From Lachnobacterium bovis DSM 14045 (GTDB taxonomy: Bacteria; Bacillota; Clostridia; Lachnospirales; Lachnospiraceae), in contig NZ_FNPG01000014.1 of assembly GCF_900107245.1 (NCBI RefSeq), positions 1 to 64,000 of the forward strand: a stretch of DNA of 64,000 nucleotides, read 5' to 3'. A program made the translations under genes and the position numbers. The notes under the pieces are model-generated. The model made no database searches. It saw only the letters and a list, made by a program, of their open reading frames with translations, and had not been told where the DNA came from. Positions within the stretch are counted from its first letter, which is position 1. Every line of letters starts with the position of its first letter. Positions 55,357 through 64,000 of the stretch are shown here, piece by piece.

Positions 55357-55383
55357 AAACATTCATTTATAGTTACACAAAAA

Positions 55384-55457
55384 GACCTACCACTTTATAT
55401 TAATCTTGACATATTCCAACTAAGAAAGGTCAACACTTAATCTAAAGTGATAGGTTC
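55384..55457. terminator. Long bidirectional terminator
   Basis: GACCTAcCACTTTA pairs with TAAAGTGaTAGGTTC, and TTGAC/GTCAA pair inside. T-runs flank both sides. It separates the convergent rsmF and soluble MCP genes. Confidence 0.8.
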
Positions 55458-55476
55458 TATATTTTTTATGCCTACG

Positions 55477-56460
55477 TTACTTTATATCAGATGCTTTTTT
55501 TATTCTATTAATCAGCGGCTCTGCCTGTACCATAATATTTGATATATCTTCATACAAGAAGCCTTTCTTTGTAAGCATACTCTTTAGTTCTTCAAGATTA
55601 TCTAAAACATAACTATATTGAACTTCATATGATGACATGTCATCTTGAATATTTCTAACTAAACTATCACAGCTATCCACTACTGCTTTAATATCATTTC
55701 CAACGCCTTCTACTCTTGCAACTGAACTTGTAATATCATTAAAAACTTTTTCTGTACTATCTGTTTGTTTTTTTGAATCCTCAAGTGCAATTTTTGCAGC
55801 ATCAATAGAATTTGCCAATAAATCAGAACTATGTTGTAATCCATCCATACTCTTATTGATATTTCCAACTAATTCTTTTATATCAATCGAAAGCTTTGTA
55901 ACCTCATCTGCTACAACAGCAAATCCTTTTCCATGCTCACCTGCTCTTGCAGCCTCAATTGATGCATTAAGTGCTAATAAATTGGTCTGATTTGCAACAC
56001 CAATAATACTTTGAGTAGCTTCTTGAATCTCTTCAAAACCTGTTTGGAATTCTTCATAAATCTTAGCAATTTCTTTAAATTGTTCTTCCATTTTTTCTGA
56101 ACTAGTAATTAAATTATGGACATCACTAATAGCTCCTGACGAAATATTAATTACTTCTTTCATAACTGTATTAAACTCATCTGAAGAATCTCCAACTTTC
56201 AAAAACTCTTGCCCGATATTATCAATTGAACTGCTTATTTTATCATTATTCTCAATTGCCTGTGTATAAGATTTTTTTACTTTGTCTAATTCCTTAATAG
56301 TATTTGCTTCTTCATCTGCCAAATTATCTTTTTTTTCAATTACAGTTTTACTAATAAAAGAAAAAGCTGTAAGACTATCTTCTATTGTTTTTTTATTGTC
56401 ATTGGAAATTGCTTTATCTTCTATCTCTTTTTCAACATTATTTTTGCCCCATCCAAACAT
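55477..56460 (-). CDS. Soluble methyl-accepting chemotaxis-type signalling protein
   Basis: This 327-aa protein has no membrane helix or sensor domain. It begins [13 protein letters not shown] and consists nearly entirely of an MCP coiled coil with the tip [20 protein letters not shown] (about 165-185). The ATG at 56460 has AGGAGG 9 nt upstream, inside the gap after the FIST gene (20 bp from the FIST stop). The pairing suggests that the FIST protein senses a ligand in the cytoplasm and this protein passes the signal to CheA/CheW. Alternatively it could have a non-chemotaxis coupling role. Confidence 0.9.
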   Translation of the reverse strand: MFGWGKNNVEKEIEDKAISNDNKKTIEDSLTAFSFISKTVIEKKDNLADEEANTIKELDKVKKSYTQAIENNDKISSSIDNIGQEFLKVGDSSDEFNTVMKEVINISSGAISDVHNLITSSEKMEEQFKEIAKIYEEFQTGFEEIQEATQSIIGVANQTNLLALNASIEAARAGEHGKGFAVVADEVTKLSIDIKELVGNINKSMDGLQHSSDLLANSIDAAKIALEDSKKQTDSTEKVFNDITSSVARVEGVGNDIKAVVDSCDSLVRNIQDDMSSYEVQYSYVLDNLEELKSMLTKKGFLYEDISNIMVQAEPLINRIKKASDIK

Positions 56461-56479
56461 TGCCCATTTCCTCCTTCTT

Positions 56480-57568
56480 TTATTCAAACACTGCACAAAC
56501 CAAAGTCTGATTACAGTGCTGATTAACATACTGCTCTCCTCCACTAACAATTCCTACATGTGGACCTAACGCTGCCATATTTTTTGCATAAGTACCTATA
56601 TAATTTTCATTTTTATATAACAAATACCTATATATACAATCAACAGAAAAAACAAAAGAAATTTTTCTAAAATCATTCTTTATTTCTTCTCTCTGTTTAT
56701 GTTCTATCTCATCATAATCACCAAGTTTCAAAAAATAAATACAATCATTCTTATTAATTTGTTTGTAATTTACTAAACCGCCATTCCCTTTTAATTCATA
56801 CATTGAAGATATATATACTCTGTCCTCAACCACACGTCCTATTGGGTTTTTTAAAACATTATCTATAATTTTATTTTTTGGTACATCTAAAGCCTCGCTA
56901 TAAACATCAGCTGCTGGTCTTCCATCTAATTCATATAATGTTCTTGTTATTGGATCAACTTTTGTCGCAAAATGAGAAATTCTATCATTTTTTTCATAAA
57001 TATTAACTTTATATGTTTTAACTTTTCCAGTTGTATTCTTAATTATTGCATAAACACACGAATCACCATAAACATTACCTTCATACGCAACTAAATTTTC
57101 TTTTCCATCTGGGACTCCAAACGTAGTTCCTCCAAGCAATGGAAGATTTTTCTTTACAAGATATGTATATAATGTCGAAACAAGTTTCTCCTCATTATTA
57201 GTACAAAACTCAATAAAAACAGAATCTTCAACACCCGGAGAAACAGCTGTAACATTATCTTGAACACTCTTTATATATGCAAGTGGACAGGTTTTCAATT
57301 CATGAATCACTCCACATCTAACTACAACATCCTCAAAAAATCCAACAACTACTGTAGCATTATCTGATACAGCACCATTTTCGAGACTTGTACCACAAGT
57401 TCCGATTGACTGAGTTTTAGGATATTTTTCCTTAATAATTCTAGCTGTTTCAGCCATCTGTTCGTAAGGTGCAACAAACATTATCATCTTAGGGTTTTGT
57501 AATCCCGATGTAGCTTCTTGAAGTGCTTTACTGACTGGACCACTTCCACTACCAACAAATGTCTTCAT
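56480..57568 (-). CDS. FIST-domain sensor protein
   Basis: FIST domains (FIST_N plus FIST_C) bind small ligands, thought to be amino acids, inside the cell. The 362-aa product begins [19 protein letters not shown] (AAGGAGG upstream). FIST_N spans about 1-200 and FIST_C about 210-345, with [20 protein letters not shown] and [18 protein letters not shown] visible. No membrane or signal sequence is seen. It precedes the soluble MCP gene by 20 bp and lies downstream of a GGDEF-EAL gene. A sigma-28-like promoter occurs upstream. Confidence 0.9.
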   Translation of the reverse strand: MKTFVGSGSGPVSKALQEATSGLQNPKMIMFVAPYEQMAETARIIKEKYPKTQSIGTCGTSLENGAVSDNATVVVGFFEDVVVRCGVIHELKTCPLAYIKSVQDNVTAVSPGVEDSVFIEFCTNNEEKLVSTLYTYLVKKNLPLLGGTTFGVPDGKENLVAYEGNVYGDSCVYAIIKNTTGKVKTYKVNIYEKNDRISHFATKVDPITRTLYELDGRPAADVYSEALDVPKNKIIDNVLKNPIGRVVEDRVYISSMYELKGNGGLVNYKQINKNDCIYFLKLGDYDEIEHKQREEIKNDFRKISFVFSVDCIYRYLLYKNENYIGTYAKNMAALGPHVGIVSGGEQYVNQHCNQTLVCAVFE

Positions 57569-57683
57569 GTATAATCCTCCTTGACCATCCATCGTTATAT
57601 ATATGTCCATAAAAAAATTAAACTATCATCTTTTCTTTTTAGAATAATTCAATTCATTTTCACACACATGTACTCTAATTTGA

Positions 57684-57711
57684 ATATCGAAAAAATTTTA
57701 TGCTATATTTA
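57684..57711 (-). promoter_or_regulatory. Sigma-28-like promoter before FIST-MCP genes
   Basis: On the minus strand TAAA (57708-57711), 16 bp, TTCGATAT (57684-57691), compared with the flagellar consensus TAAA-N15-GCCGATAT. The spacing and two bases deviate. It would fit a motility/chemotaxis operon but is only a candidate. Confidence 0.4.
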
Positions 57712-57736
57712 TACTTATTATAAATTTAATACTTTC

Positions 57737-60382
57737 TTAATTTTTTGCTACATTACCTTCAGAAATTAAAGTTTTTATTTCATCTATACTAGTCGGTCTT
57801 GACAAATAATATCCTTGTGCAAAATCACAATCATATTCTTTTAATCTCTCAAATTCTCTTTCATTTTCAATCCCCTCAACTACAACTGCCAAATCAAGTG
57901 AATGAACAATCTTTATAATATTTTTTAAAAAGATGTTTTTTTCACTAGAATTCTCATTAACAATACATTTGTCTATCTTAACTTTTTTAATTGGTACAAC
58001 TGACAAATAGTTAATTGAATTATATCCTACGCCAAATTCATCTAAAACAATATTAATACCATATTTTTCTATTTGTTCAAAAAAACTAGTTACTTTACTA
58101 CTATTTTTATCAAAAAAGCTCTCTGTTATCTCTATCTCAATTAATTTAATTGGAACATCATACTCCTTCAAAAGAGCAATCATATATTCGAAATAACCTT
58201 CATCTTCTAATTGTTTAATTGAAAAATTAATTGAAACTGGAAGCATTTCAATTTTTTCTTTAAGGCAATTTGAAATATCAGTAATAACGTGTTTTAAAAT
58301 TTTTCTACCCAAAGGAATAATTATATCTGTTTCTTCAATAATCGGAATAAACTCTGATGCTCTATATTTATTTGATTTAAGTCTTGCCAATGCTTCAAAT
58401 GAACTAAGAGCTTGTCCTTTTAATAAATACTGTGGCTGATACTCTACATATAAGTCATCTTTTTCACAAGCTTCTTTTACATCTTGTTTAACTTTTTGTT
58501 TTCTTGTTTCATTTTCTTTTAAATGTTCTGAATATAAAACAAGATTGTTTTTTCCATAATGCTTAGCCTGATACATTGCTAAATCAGCTTTAATAATAAC
58601 ATTCATAACTGTATCCTGACTTCCATTATGATATGCCATACCCATACTAAAAGAAACGTAAATTTCTTTATTTTTAAAATGTATCTTTTCACTTTTTACA
58701 TTCATAATTTCATCTATAATAATTGTATTCTGCTGGACAAACTTATCCTTAATTATAATTAAAAATTCGTCCCCTCCAATTCTATATGTATGAAAATTAT
58801 AACGTTTTCCAACTTTTATAAACCTAGCACCAATCTCGCTAAGAACCTTATCTCCACATGCGTGACCATATGTATCATTTATAAATTTAAAATCATCAAC
58901 ATCTATATGTATAATTGTAAAATTACACTTTTGGGAAATTATTTCATTTAAATCATTTTCCATTGCTCGCCGGTTAAACAATCCTGTTAGCTCATCATGC
59001 TCCGCCATATATCTAATCTGTTTTTCTTTTGTAAACAATTCTTCATATGATTTTTCTAGCTCACTGATTAATATATTTTTCTTTTTATTATCAATAGCTA
59101 TAATCAAAAAAACTACAAATATAATATACAAAACAAGTTCAACTATAAGAATCACGTTCTTATTTGTTTCAAAATACGAACTATAATAGTTATATACAAC
59201 TTTATTATCAGGTAACTTATTATAATTAATTTTAAATTTTTCTAATTGATATGCATCAAACCAAAACTTCTCTCCAACATTGTATTTGACTTCCATATCT
59301 TTAATCTTTTTCCCTTTAAAAATATCAATTATTTTTTTTGCAGCCTCTTGACCAGCAATATAAAAATCTACACTTTTTCCCCCTATAATACCTGTATTTA
59401 TTCCAATTACAGACGAAGAATAAACTGGTACTTTATCGCAATTTTTAGCCACAAACTTCATTGCCTCGTCTAATGAAAAAACATCCCCCTCTTTATCCTC
59501 TTGCATATTTAAAAAAATAACCAAATCATCCTTTGTAAAATCATTAAACATTTTTTCTAATTCTTCTTTTGTACAATTAGAGGTATTAACATCTATAAAT
59601 TCTTTATTTGGATATTTTTTTGAAACTATGTAGAATTCTTTCAATTCTCCCCTTCCTGTACTTGTATTATCACTAACTGCTATTATTCGTTTTCTTTTTG
59701 AATGTAATGAAAGAGCACACTCTACTGTATCTTTAATATATGTGTTTTCAATATTCCCCGAAATATTCTTATTATTTGATGCATTAATTCCTTTTTCCTT
59801 ATCATTTATTCCCATAAAAATAATTGGAACATTTTTAAAGAATTCATTTTGATATTTTAGTGCAAAATCAAGAGCAGGATCGTCTATAGCCAAGACAACA
59901 TCATACCCTTTACTCACTTTCATTCTGTCTTTAAAACCTAAATAAAAATCATCAATTGTTTCTTTCCCTGGAAATTTTTTTGTATTCATAAACTCATAAT
60001 CAACTCTAACCTGATATTTACTCAATATGTTATTCACGCCCTTAACCTGCGAAGGAACTGTAACATATGAATAATCATAAGAAGATAAAAATAGTACTTT
60101 TTTTGAAGAATAATCACCTAAAATTTCACCATCATCATCATCAACAACTATGATTTTACAAAACACAAATAAGGATAATAACATAACAACCATAACTATA
60201 ATAGCGGCAATCATAGGAACTCTTTCATTATACCTTTTGCCTCTATCATAGCTATATTTGGTGTTACTTTGACTATCGTTAACATTCTCTTTATCTGTAG
60301 TATTTTTTTTATTTTTAAAAAGTTTTTGCTTAATAACAGTTTCTTTCTTAGAATTAGTTGTCGTTTTATTGTTAATTGTCAT
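57737..60382 (-). CDS. Membrane GGDEF-EAL protein with ABC substrate-binding-type sensor
   Basis: This 881-aa protein should make or degrade c-di-GMP in response to an extracellular ligand. A basic cytoplasmic start (about 1-52) and a membrane helix (about 56-78) precede an extracellular ABC_sub_bind-like domain (about 90-400). A second helix (about 412-432) leads to the GGDEF domain with intact YRIGGDEF (about 535), which lacks an RxxD inhibitory site. The EAL domain shows EALARL (about 662), EITESFF and KIDKC. The loop usually written DDFGTGYSS reads DEFGVGYNS, so phosphodiesterase activity is uncertain. It lies between SNF2 and FIST genes; AGGAT precedes the ATG. Confidence 0.9.
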   Translation of the reverse strand: MTINNKTTTNSKKETVIKQKLFKNKKNTTDKENVNDSQSNTKYSYDRGKRYNERVPMIAAIIVMVVMLLSLFVFCKIIVVDDDDGEILGDYSSKKVLFLSSYDYSYVTVPSQVKGVNNILSKYQVRVDYEFMNTKKFPGKETIDDFYLGFKDRMKVSKGYDVVLAIDDPALDFALKYQNEFFKNVPIIFMGINDKEKGINASNNKNISGNIENTYIKDTVECALSLHSKRKRIIAVSDNTSTGRGELKEFYIVSKKYPNKEFIDVNTSNCTKEELEKMFNDFTKDDLVIFLNMQEDKEGDVFSLDEAMKFVAKNCDKVPVYSSSVIGINTGIIGGKSVDFYIAGQEAAKKIIDIFKGKKIKDMEVKYNVGEKFWFDAYQLEKFKINYNKLPDNKVVYNYYSSYFETNKNVILIVELVLYIIFVVFLIIAIDNKKKNILISELEKSYEELFTKEKQIRYMAEHDELTGLFNRRAMENDLNEIISQKCNFTIIHIDVDDFKFINDTYGHACGDKVLSEIGARFIKVGKRYNFHTYRIGGDEFLIIIKDKFVQQNTIIIDEIMNVKSEKIHFKNKEIYVSFSMGMAYHNGSQDTVMNVIIKADLAMYQAKHYGKNNLVLYSEHLKENETRKQKVKQDVKEACEKDDLYVEYQPQYLLKGQALSSFEALARLKSNKYRASEFIPIIEETDIIIPLGRKILKHVITDISNCLKEKIEMLPVSINFSIKQLEDEGYFEYMIALLKEYDVPIKLIEIEITESFFDKNSSKVTSFFEQIEKYGINIVLDEFGVGYNSINYLSVVPIKKVKIDKCIVNENSSEKNIFLKNIIKIVHSLDLAVVVEGIENEREFERLKEYDCDFAQGYYLSRPTSIDEIKTLISEGNVAKN

Positions 60383-60414
60383 AGTTTCATCCTCGCATTT
60401 TTTAACCTAACCCT

Positions 60415-63400
60415 CTAATAATCTGTTAACAATTCCAATAGTTCTGCTTTACTTAATGAACCTATCGTTCCATTCTCACCTGATAATATTGAATCTGATA
60501 AATCTTTTTTCTTTTCTTGAAGTTTTAGAATTTTTTCTTCTATTGTGCCTTTTACAATTAATTTATACACAGTAACAACTTTTTTTTGTCCAATTCTATA
60601 TGCTCTATCTGTTGCCTGATTCTGCACAGCCAAATTCCACCATGGGTCATAATGAATCACCACATCTGCTCCCGTCAAATTAAGTCCTGTTCCACCAGCT
60701 GTAAGTGAAATCAAAAAGACTGGCACATCATTCGAATTAAACTCCTTAACGTATTCAATCCTTTTGTCTTTTTGTGTTTTACCTGTTATTTTATAATAAG
60801 GTATTTTTTGTTTATTTAATTCATCTTCTAATAAGGCCAACATTGAAGTAAACTGTGAAAAAATTAAACATCTATGTCCACCCTCTATCGCATTATTAAC
60901 TAATTCCATACATGCAATTTTCTTAGCAGAATCACCTTTATAATCTTCAAAAACTAATTTCGGATCACAACAAATTTCCCTCATTATTGTTAATTCAGCC
61001 AAAAGGGCTATTCTATTTTTATTATACTCATTATTATCTACACCATCTAACATATTTCTAATTTTTACTAGCTGACCATCATAAACCTGGCGCTGATGTT
61101 TTTCAAATGTAGTATAACTTACTTCTTCTATTTTTTCCGGAAGATCTTTTAATACCTGTTTTTTTAATCTTCTCAAAATAAACGGACTAACCATTCTTCT
61201 TAAACGTTCTGAAGAATCTTCATCTTTTTCCTTGATGATATTATATTCAATATCATTTCTGAATTTTTCATAATCATACAAAAAACCAGGCATCAAATAA
61301 TCAAAAATACTCCACAACTCGCTTAGTCTATTCTCAATTGGCGTTCCTGTGAGCGCAAATTTGGTTTTCGCAGTGATAGCTTTAACCGCTTTAGCCGTTT
61401 CAGTTGTGTGATTTTTTATATACTGTGCTTCATCAATAAATTGATATTTAAATACTTTATCTTGGTAAAAAACAATATCTCTTTTCAAAATGTCATAAGA
61501 AGTGATTATAATGTCACATTCTTTATACGCTTTTTCTAATAAATCTTTTCTTTGAGACTTACTACCTGTAATTATTTCAACACTAAGACTCGATGCAAAA
61601 TGATTTATCTCTTCCTTCCAATTGTAAATAAGAGAAGATGGTGCCACAACAAGCGAGCAAACAGGTAAGTTCTCTTCTTTAACCGCTAATAAAACAGAAA
61701 TAGCCTGTAAAGTTTTTCCTAAGCCCATATCATCAGCCAAAATCCCTCCAAATCCATAATACTCAATAGTTCTAAGCCATTTATAACCGACTTTCTGGTA
61801 ATTTCTCATTACTTTATTCAATGAATTTGGTAACTCAAAATCTGATTCTTTTATTGCCTTAAACTCTTTTATTAGCTTCTTATATCTTTGATCACGTTTT
61901 GTATATATTCCTTCATTTGCCTCAAGCACCCTATCTAAATATAATGCTCGATACATTGGAACATTTATTGCCTTTTCTTTTAGCTGTTCATCTGTAATTG
62001 AAAGCGTATCTACCAACTCATCTAAAGCTTTAATATTGTCATCTCTAAGATCTATATAATTACCATTTTTTAGACGATAATACCTTTTCTTTTTTCTATA
62101 ACTTCTTAGAATATCTAACAACTCGTCATATCTTACATCGTCAGAAATTAATTCAATATTAAGCAAATCTGCCTTGACCGATACTCCCATCATCAAGGAA
62201 ATTCTTCTCTTTAACTTAATTGCTCTTAAGTTATCCGTCACATGAACTTCACCTAATGTGAGTAAATAATCCATTCCTTCTTCCATAAAGAAATATATTT
62301 TATCTTCATCGTTAAAACAATCATATTGCTTCGTCTCTTCATTTATACCGACAAACCATTTTAATACTTCATTGTTAATATATTGTTCCTTTTTTGCTTC
62401 TCGAATTATCTCGTAGTTATAATTACTATCATTAGCATCAGCTAAATTAAACACTTTATCGCCATAACAAACTTTCGCATCACAAACAATATTTCCATCT
62501 ACTGAATCAATATAAAACTTAAACAATGCCTCAGGTGGCATATATTCATTCAGTAAATCATTCACTTCATCCGATATTTCATATTTCACACCCATTGCAG
62601 GCAAAATAGTTCTGAAAAATTCAGATATGTTTCTTCTTCCCACCTTAAAAGCAACCTCTTTGTTTCCTCTTGAGATATTTACTAGTGGCTCAATTTTCCT
62701 TGCATTTTCTATTGTTATTCGTCTCAAATATCCATCTTGAATATAATATTCAAAATCAATACCATGCAACAATTTAGGTACTCTTGCTCTTATCTGAACT
62801 CCTTCAAAAACCTCATCTTCATCATAATTTCCTTTTTCTGTAGCAAAAACAGGCTCAATTAATAATTGAGCCTCTATTTCATAATCTTCAAGAAATAATG
62901 AATTATACTCTATCTTTACGCCAATATCGTCTAAATTGTCATATCCATACGATTTTTCTTTAAATTCTATTTTTTCGTCTTTAAATATTTCAAAAAAATC
63001 ATCTAAATATGAACCTCTTAATTCAATCTTACCTAAACTTACATTTGATTGAATGTAACCTTCGACATTAAAAACGTCATTCTCTTTAACATACTTCTTT
63101 ATCATTTTAATTACATTCAACGCTTTTTGTGTATAACATACGTATTTAAAATCAACTACAACATTTTTTCCAAATACGTATGTTCCATTTTTTTCTATTT
63201 CCTTATATAAAGCAAAAAGATTTTTAATAATATATTTCTTTTTATGTCCTATCCAAATTTTAAAAGACACCTCAGGAAATTTATTTGTATTAGATTCTAT
63301 TTCTATTTTAGGAATAAAATCTATGTAAGTGCCACCTATTGACGGCTTATCACTATCTGATTTTTCTGGAATCAATCGAGTTGTTTTACGAACACTCTCC

Positions 63401-63876
63401 ATTAATTTACTTGCAGTCATATCAGTTGCATCGCCAGGATTATTATCTTTTATATACTCATCTATTAGAATAAGCGCAGCAATTTCTTCTTTTTTCATGT
63501 CTTTACTACCATATTTATTAGAAGAATCATATGATCTACTTTTAGCTATACCCTTATAAAAAATTGTTAAAATTTTTTCATTATCGAAATCAACCTTAAC
63601 CTCACCTGTATAAGGCTCTTTAAAAATGCTGACAGTCGCCCTACCTACCAACTTCTTTTCCCAAATAGAATAATAATCAAAGCTGATTTTTTTTATTGTG
63701 ACGAATCCTTCTTTTATTAGGGTTTTAGCCTCACTATATTCTTTCTCATATATATTTACATTGCTAGATATCTTATTCATATCAAAATATGTATAGTTTT
63801 CTAATCCAAAAATATCTCCACTGTTTTTTTTATTATTTTTAAATGGATATATTCTATCTCCTCTGGCACTTTTCAT
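60415..63876 (-). CDS. SNF2-family helicase
   Basis: SNF2 proteins translocate on double-stranded DNA using ATP; bacterial roles include repair and transcription-complex recycling. The 1153-aa product has a long N-terminal region (about 1-670) typical of bacterial SNF2-associated sequence. The two RecA-like lobes follow: Walker A LADDMGLGKT (about 718), DEAQ (about 815), and motifs V-VI with TAGGTGLNLTGA and QATDRAYRIGQ (about 1100). No SWIM-type cysteines are seen at the N-terminus. The ATG has only a weak distal GAGG. It starts 6 bp after the stop of the preceding gene and ends 32 bp before the GGDEF-EAL gene. Confidence 0.92.
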   Translation of the reverse strand: MKSARGDRIYPFKNNKKNSGDIFGLENYTYFDMNKISSNVNIYEKEYSEAKTLIKEGFVTIKKISFDYYSIWEKKLVGRATVSIFKEPYTGEVKVDFDNEKILTIFYKGIAKSRSYDSSNKYGSKDMKKEEIAALILIDEYIKDNNPGDATDMTASKLMESVRKTTRLIPEKSDSDKPSIGGTYIDFIPKIEIESNTNKFPEVSFKIWIGHKKKYIIKNLFALYKEIEKNGTYVFGKNVVVDFKYVCYTQKALNVIKMIKKYVKENDVFNVEGYIQSNVSLGKIELRGSYLDDFFEIFKDEKIEFKEKSYGYDNLDDIGVKIEYNSLFLEDYEIEAQLLIEPVFATEKGNYDEDEVFEGVQIRARVPKLLHGIDFEYYIQDGYLRRITIENARKIEPLVNISRGNKEVAFKVGRRNISEFFRTILPAMGVKYEISDEVNDLLNEYMPPEALFKFYIDSVDGNIVCDAKVCYGDKVFNLADANDSNYNYEIIREAKKEQYINNEVLKWFVGINEETKQYDCFNDEDKIYFFMEEGMDYLLTLGEVHVTDNLRAIKLKRRISLMMGVSVKADLLNIELISDDVRYDELLDILRSYRKKKRYYRLKNGNYIDLRDDNIKALDELVDTLSITDEQLKEKAINVPMYRALYLDRVLEANEGIYTKRDQRYKKLIKEFKAIKESDFELPNSLNKVMRNYQKVGYKWLRTIEYYGFGGILADDMGLGKTLQAISVLLAVKEENLPVCSLVVAPSSLIYNWKEEINHFASSLSVEIITGSKSQRKDLLEKAYKECDIIITSYDILKRDIVFYQDKVFKYQFIDEAQYIKNHTTETAKAVKAITAKTKFALTGTPIENRLSELWSIFDYLMPGFLYDYEKFRNDIEYNIIKEKDEDSSERLRRMVSPFILRRLKKQVLKDLPEKIEEVSYTTFEKHQRQVYDGQLVKIRNMLDGVDNNEYNKNRIALLAELTIMREICCDPKLVFEDYKGDSAKKIACMELVNNAIEGGHRCLIFSQFTSMLALLEDELNKQKIPYYKITGKTQKDKRIEYVKEFNSNDVPVFLISLTAGGTGLNLTGADVVIHYDPWWNLAVQNQATDRAYRIGQKKVVTVYKLIVKGTIEEKILKLQEKKKDLSDSILSGENGTIGSLSKAELLELLTDY

Positions 63877-63882
63877 TTTATT

Positions 63883-64000
63883 TTATTCTTCTTCCTCTTT
63901 TTCTTCTGCTTTTTCTGCAATAATGTTTCCATTCCACAAAACTTGCCAAGCAACAACCTTTTTATCATCAGTCACGAAATTACCATCACCTGGATATGAA
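63883..64000 (-). CDS. Partial CDS, C-terminus of an unrecognised protein
   Basis: The minus-strand frame runs in from the right edge and ends at TAA (63883-63885). The last residues read GDGNFVTDDKKVVAWQVL, then an acidic tail rich in Glu and Lys. The stop is 6 bp before the SNF2 ATG, which implies co-transcription. Too little is present to name it. Confidence 0.7.
   Translation of the reverse strand, partial: SYPGDGNFVTDDKKVVAWQVLWNGNIIAEKAEEKEEEE

Overview
The window is AT-rich (about 30% G+C by eye) and has strong AGGAGG ribosome binding sites. Its gene content points to a low-GC, Gram-positive anaerobe of the Clostridia, most likely a plant-polysaccharide-using Lachnospiraceae member. 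Supporting genes are PPi-dependent phosphofructokinase, a DUF1002 protein, a GH10 xylanase, a GH43 arabinoxylanase, a cell-associated amylopullulanase, a beta-glucoside PTS locus and chemoreceptors. The family assignment is inference; no rRNA is present. I saw no tRNA, rRNA, insertion sequence, phage or CRISPR array.

Layout. 1-440: noncoding DNA with two kinds of short tandem repeat and a leftward promoter. 443-10365 (minus): radA, a 137-aa protein of the so-called endosialidase type, clpC (TTG start), a membrane-anchored surface protein, a GT2 glycosyltransferase, a DUF1002 protein and an S66 carboxypeptidase. 10524-13320 (plus): PPi-phosphofructokinase and an L,D-transpeptidase. 13433-19890: a CmpB-like membrane protein, a candidate small RNA, a DtxR-family regulator, a CarD-like regulator, trkH-trkA and a HAD phosphatase. 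20118-23555: a beta-glucoside locus (bglG-bglP-bglA) in which one deletion has fused a truncated antiterminator to a truncated PTS permease. 23832-26670: an NAD-salvage operon (nrtR-pncA-pncB) with a probable NrtR operator. 26945-29063: a MetE-like protein and a LysR regulator. 29198-33042: GH10 and GH43 enzymes with nearly identical C-terminal CBM13 domains. 33389-35185: a Cache-domain chemoreceptor. 35457-40580: a two-component system divergent from a three-gene ABC exporter. 40763-46181: a HAD phosphatase, a heterodimeric ABC exporter and a divergent LysR regulator. 46405-50820: a 1471-aa amylopullulanase with a charged repeat tail. 50821-51463: a regulatory gap holding a candidate small RNA or attenuator and a large palindrome. 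51464-53239: an unusual tandem-HTH protein. 53386-55356: a PerR/Fur regulator and an RsmF-type rRNA methyltransferase. 55477-64000 (minus): a soluble MCP, a FIST protein, a GGDEF-EAL sensor, an SNF2 helicase and the 3' end of one more gene.

How the genes work together. Xylan is attacked by the secreted GH10/GH43 pair and starch by the amylopullulanase; PPi-PFK feeds glycolysis. The FIST, MCP, Cache and GGDEF-EAL proteins suggest ligand sensing tied to chemotaxis and c-di-GMP. The most interesting parts for follow-up are the two unannotated small-RNA candidates (14505-14651 and 51056-51169), the bglG/bglP deletion fusion, the tandem-HTH protein next to its palindrome, and the FIST/MCP cluster.
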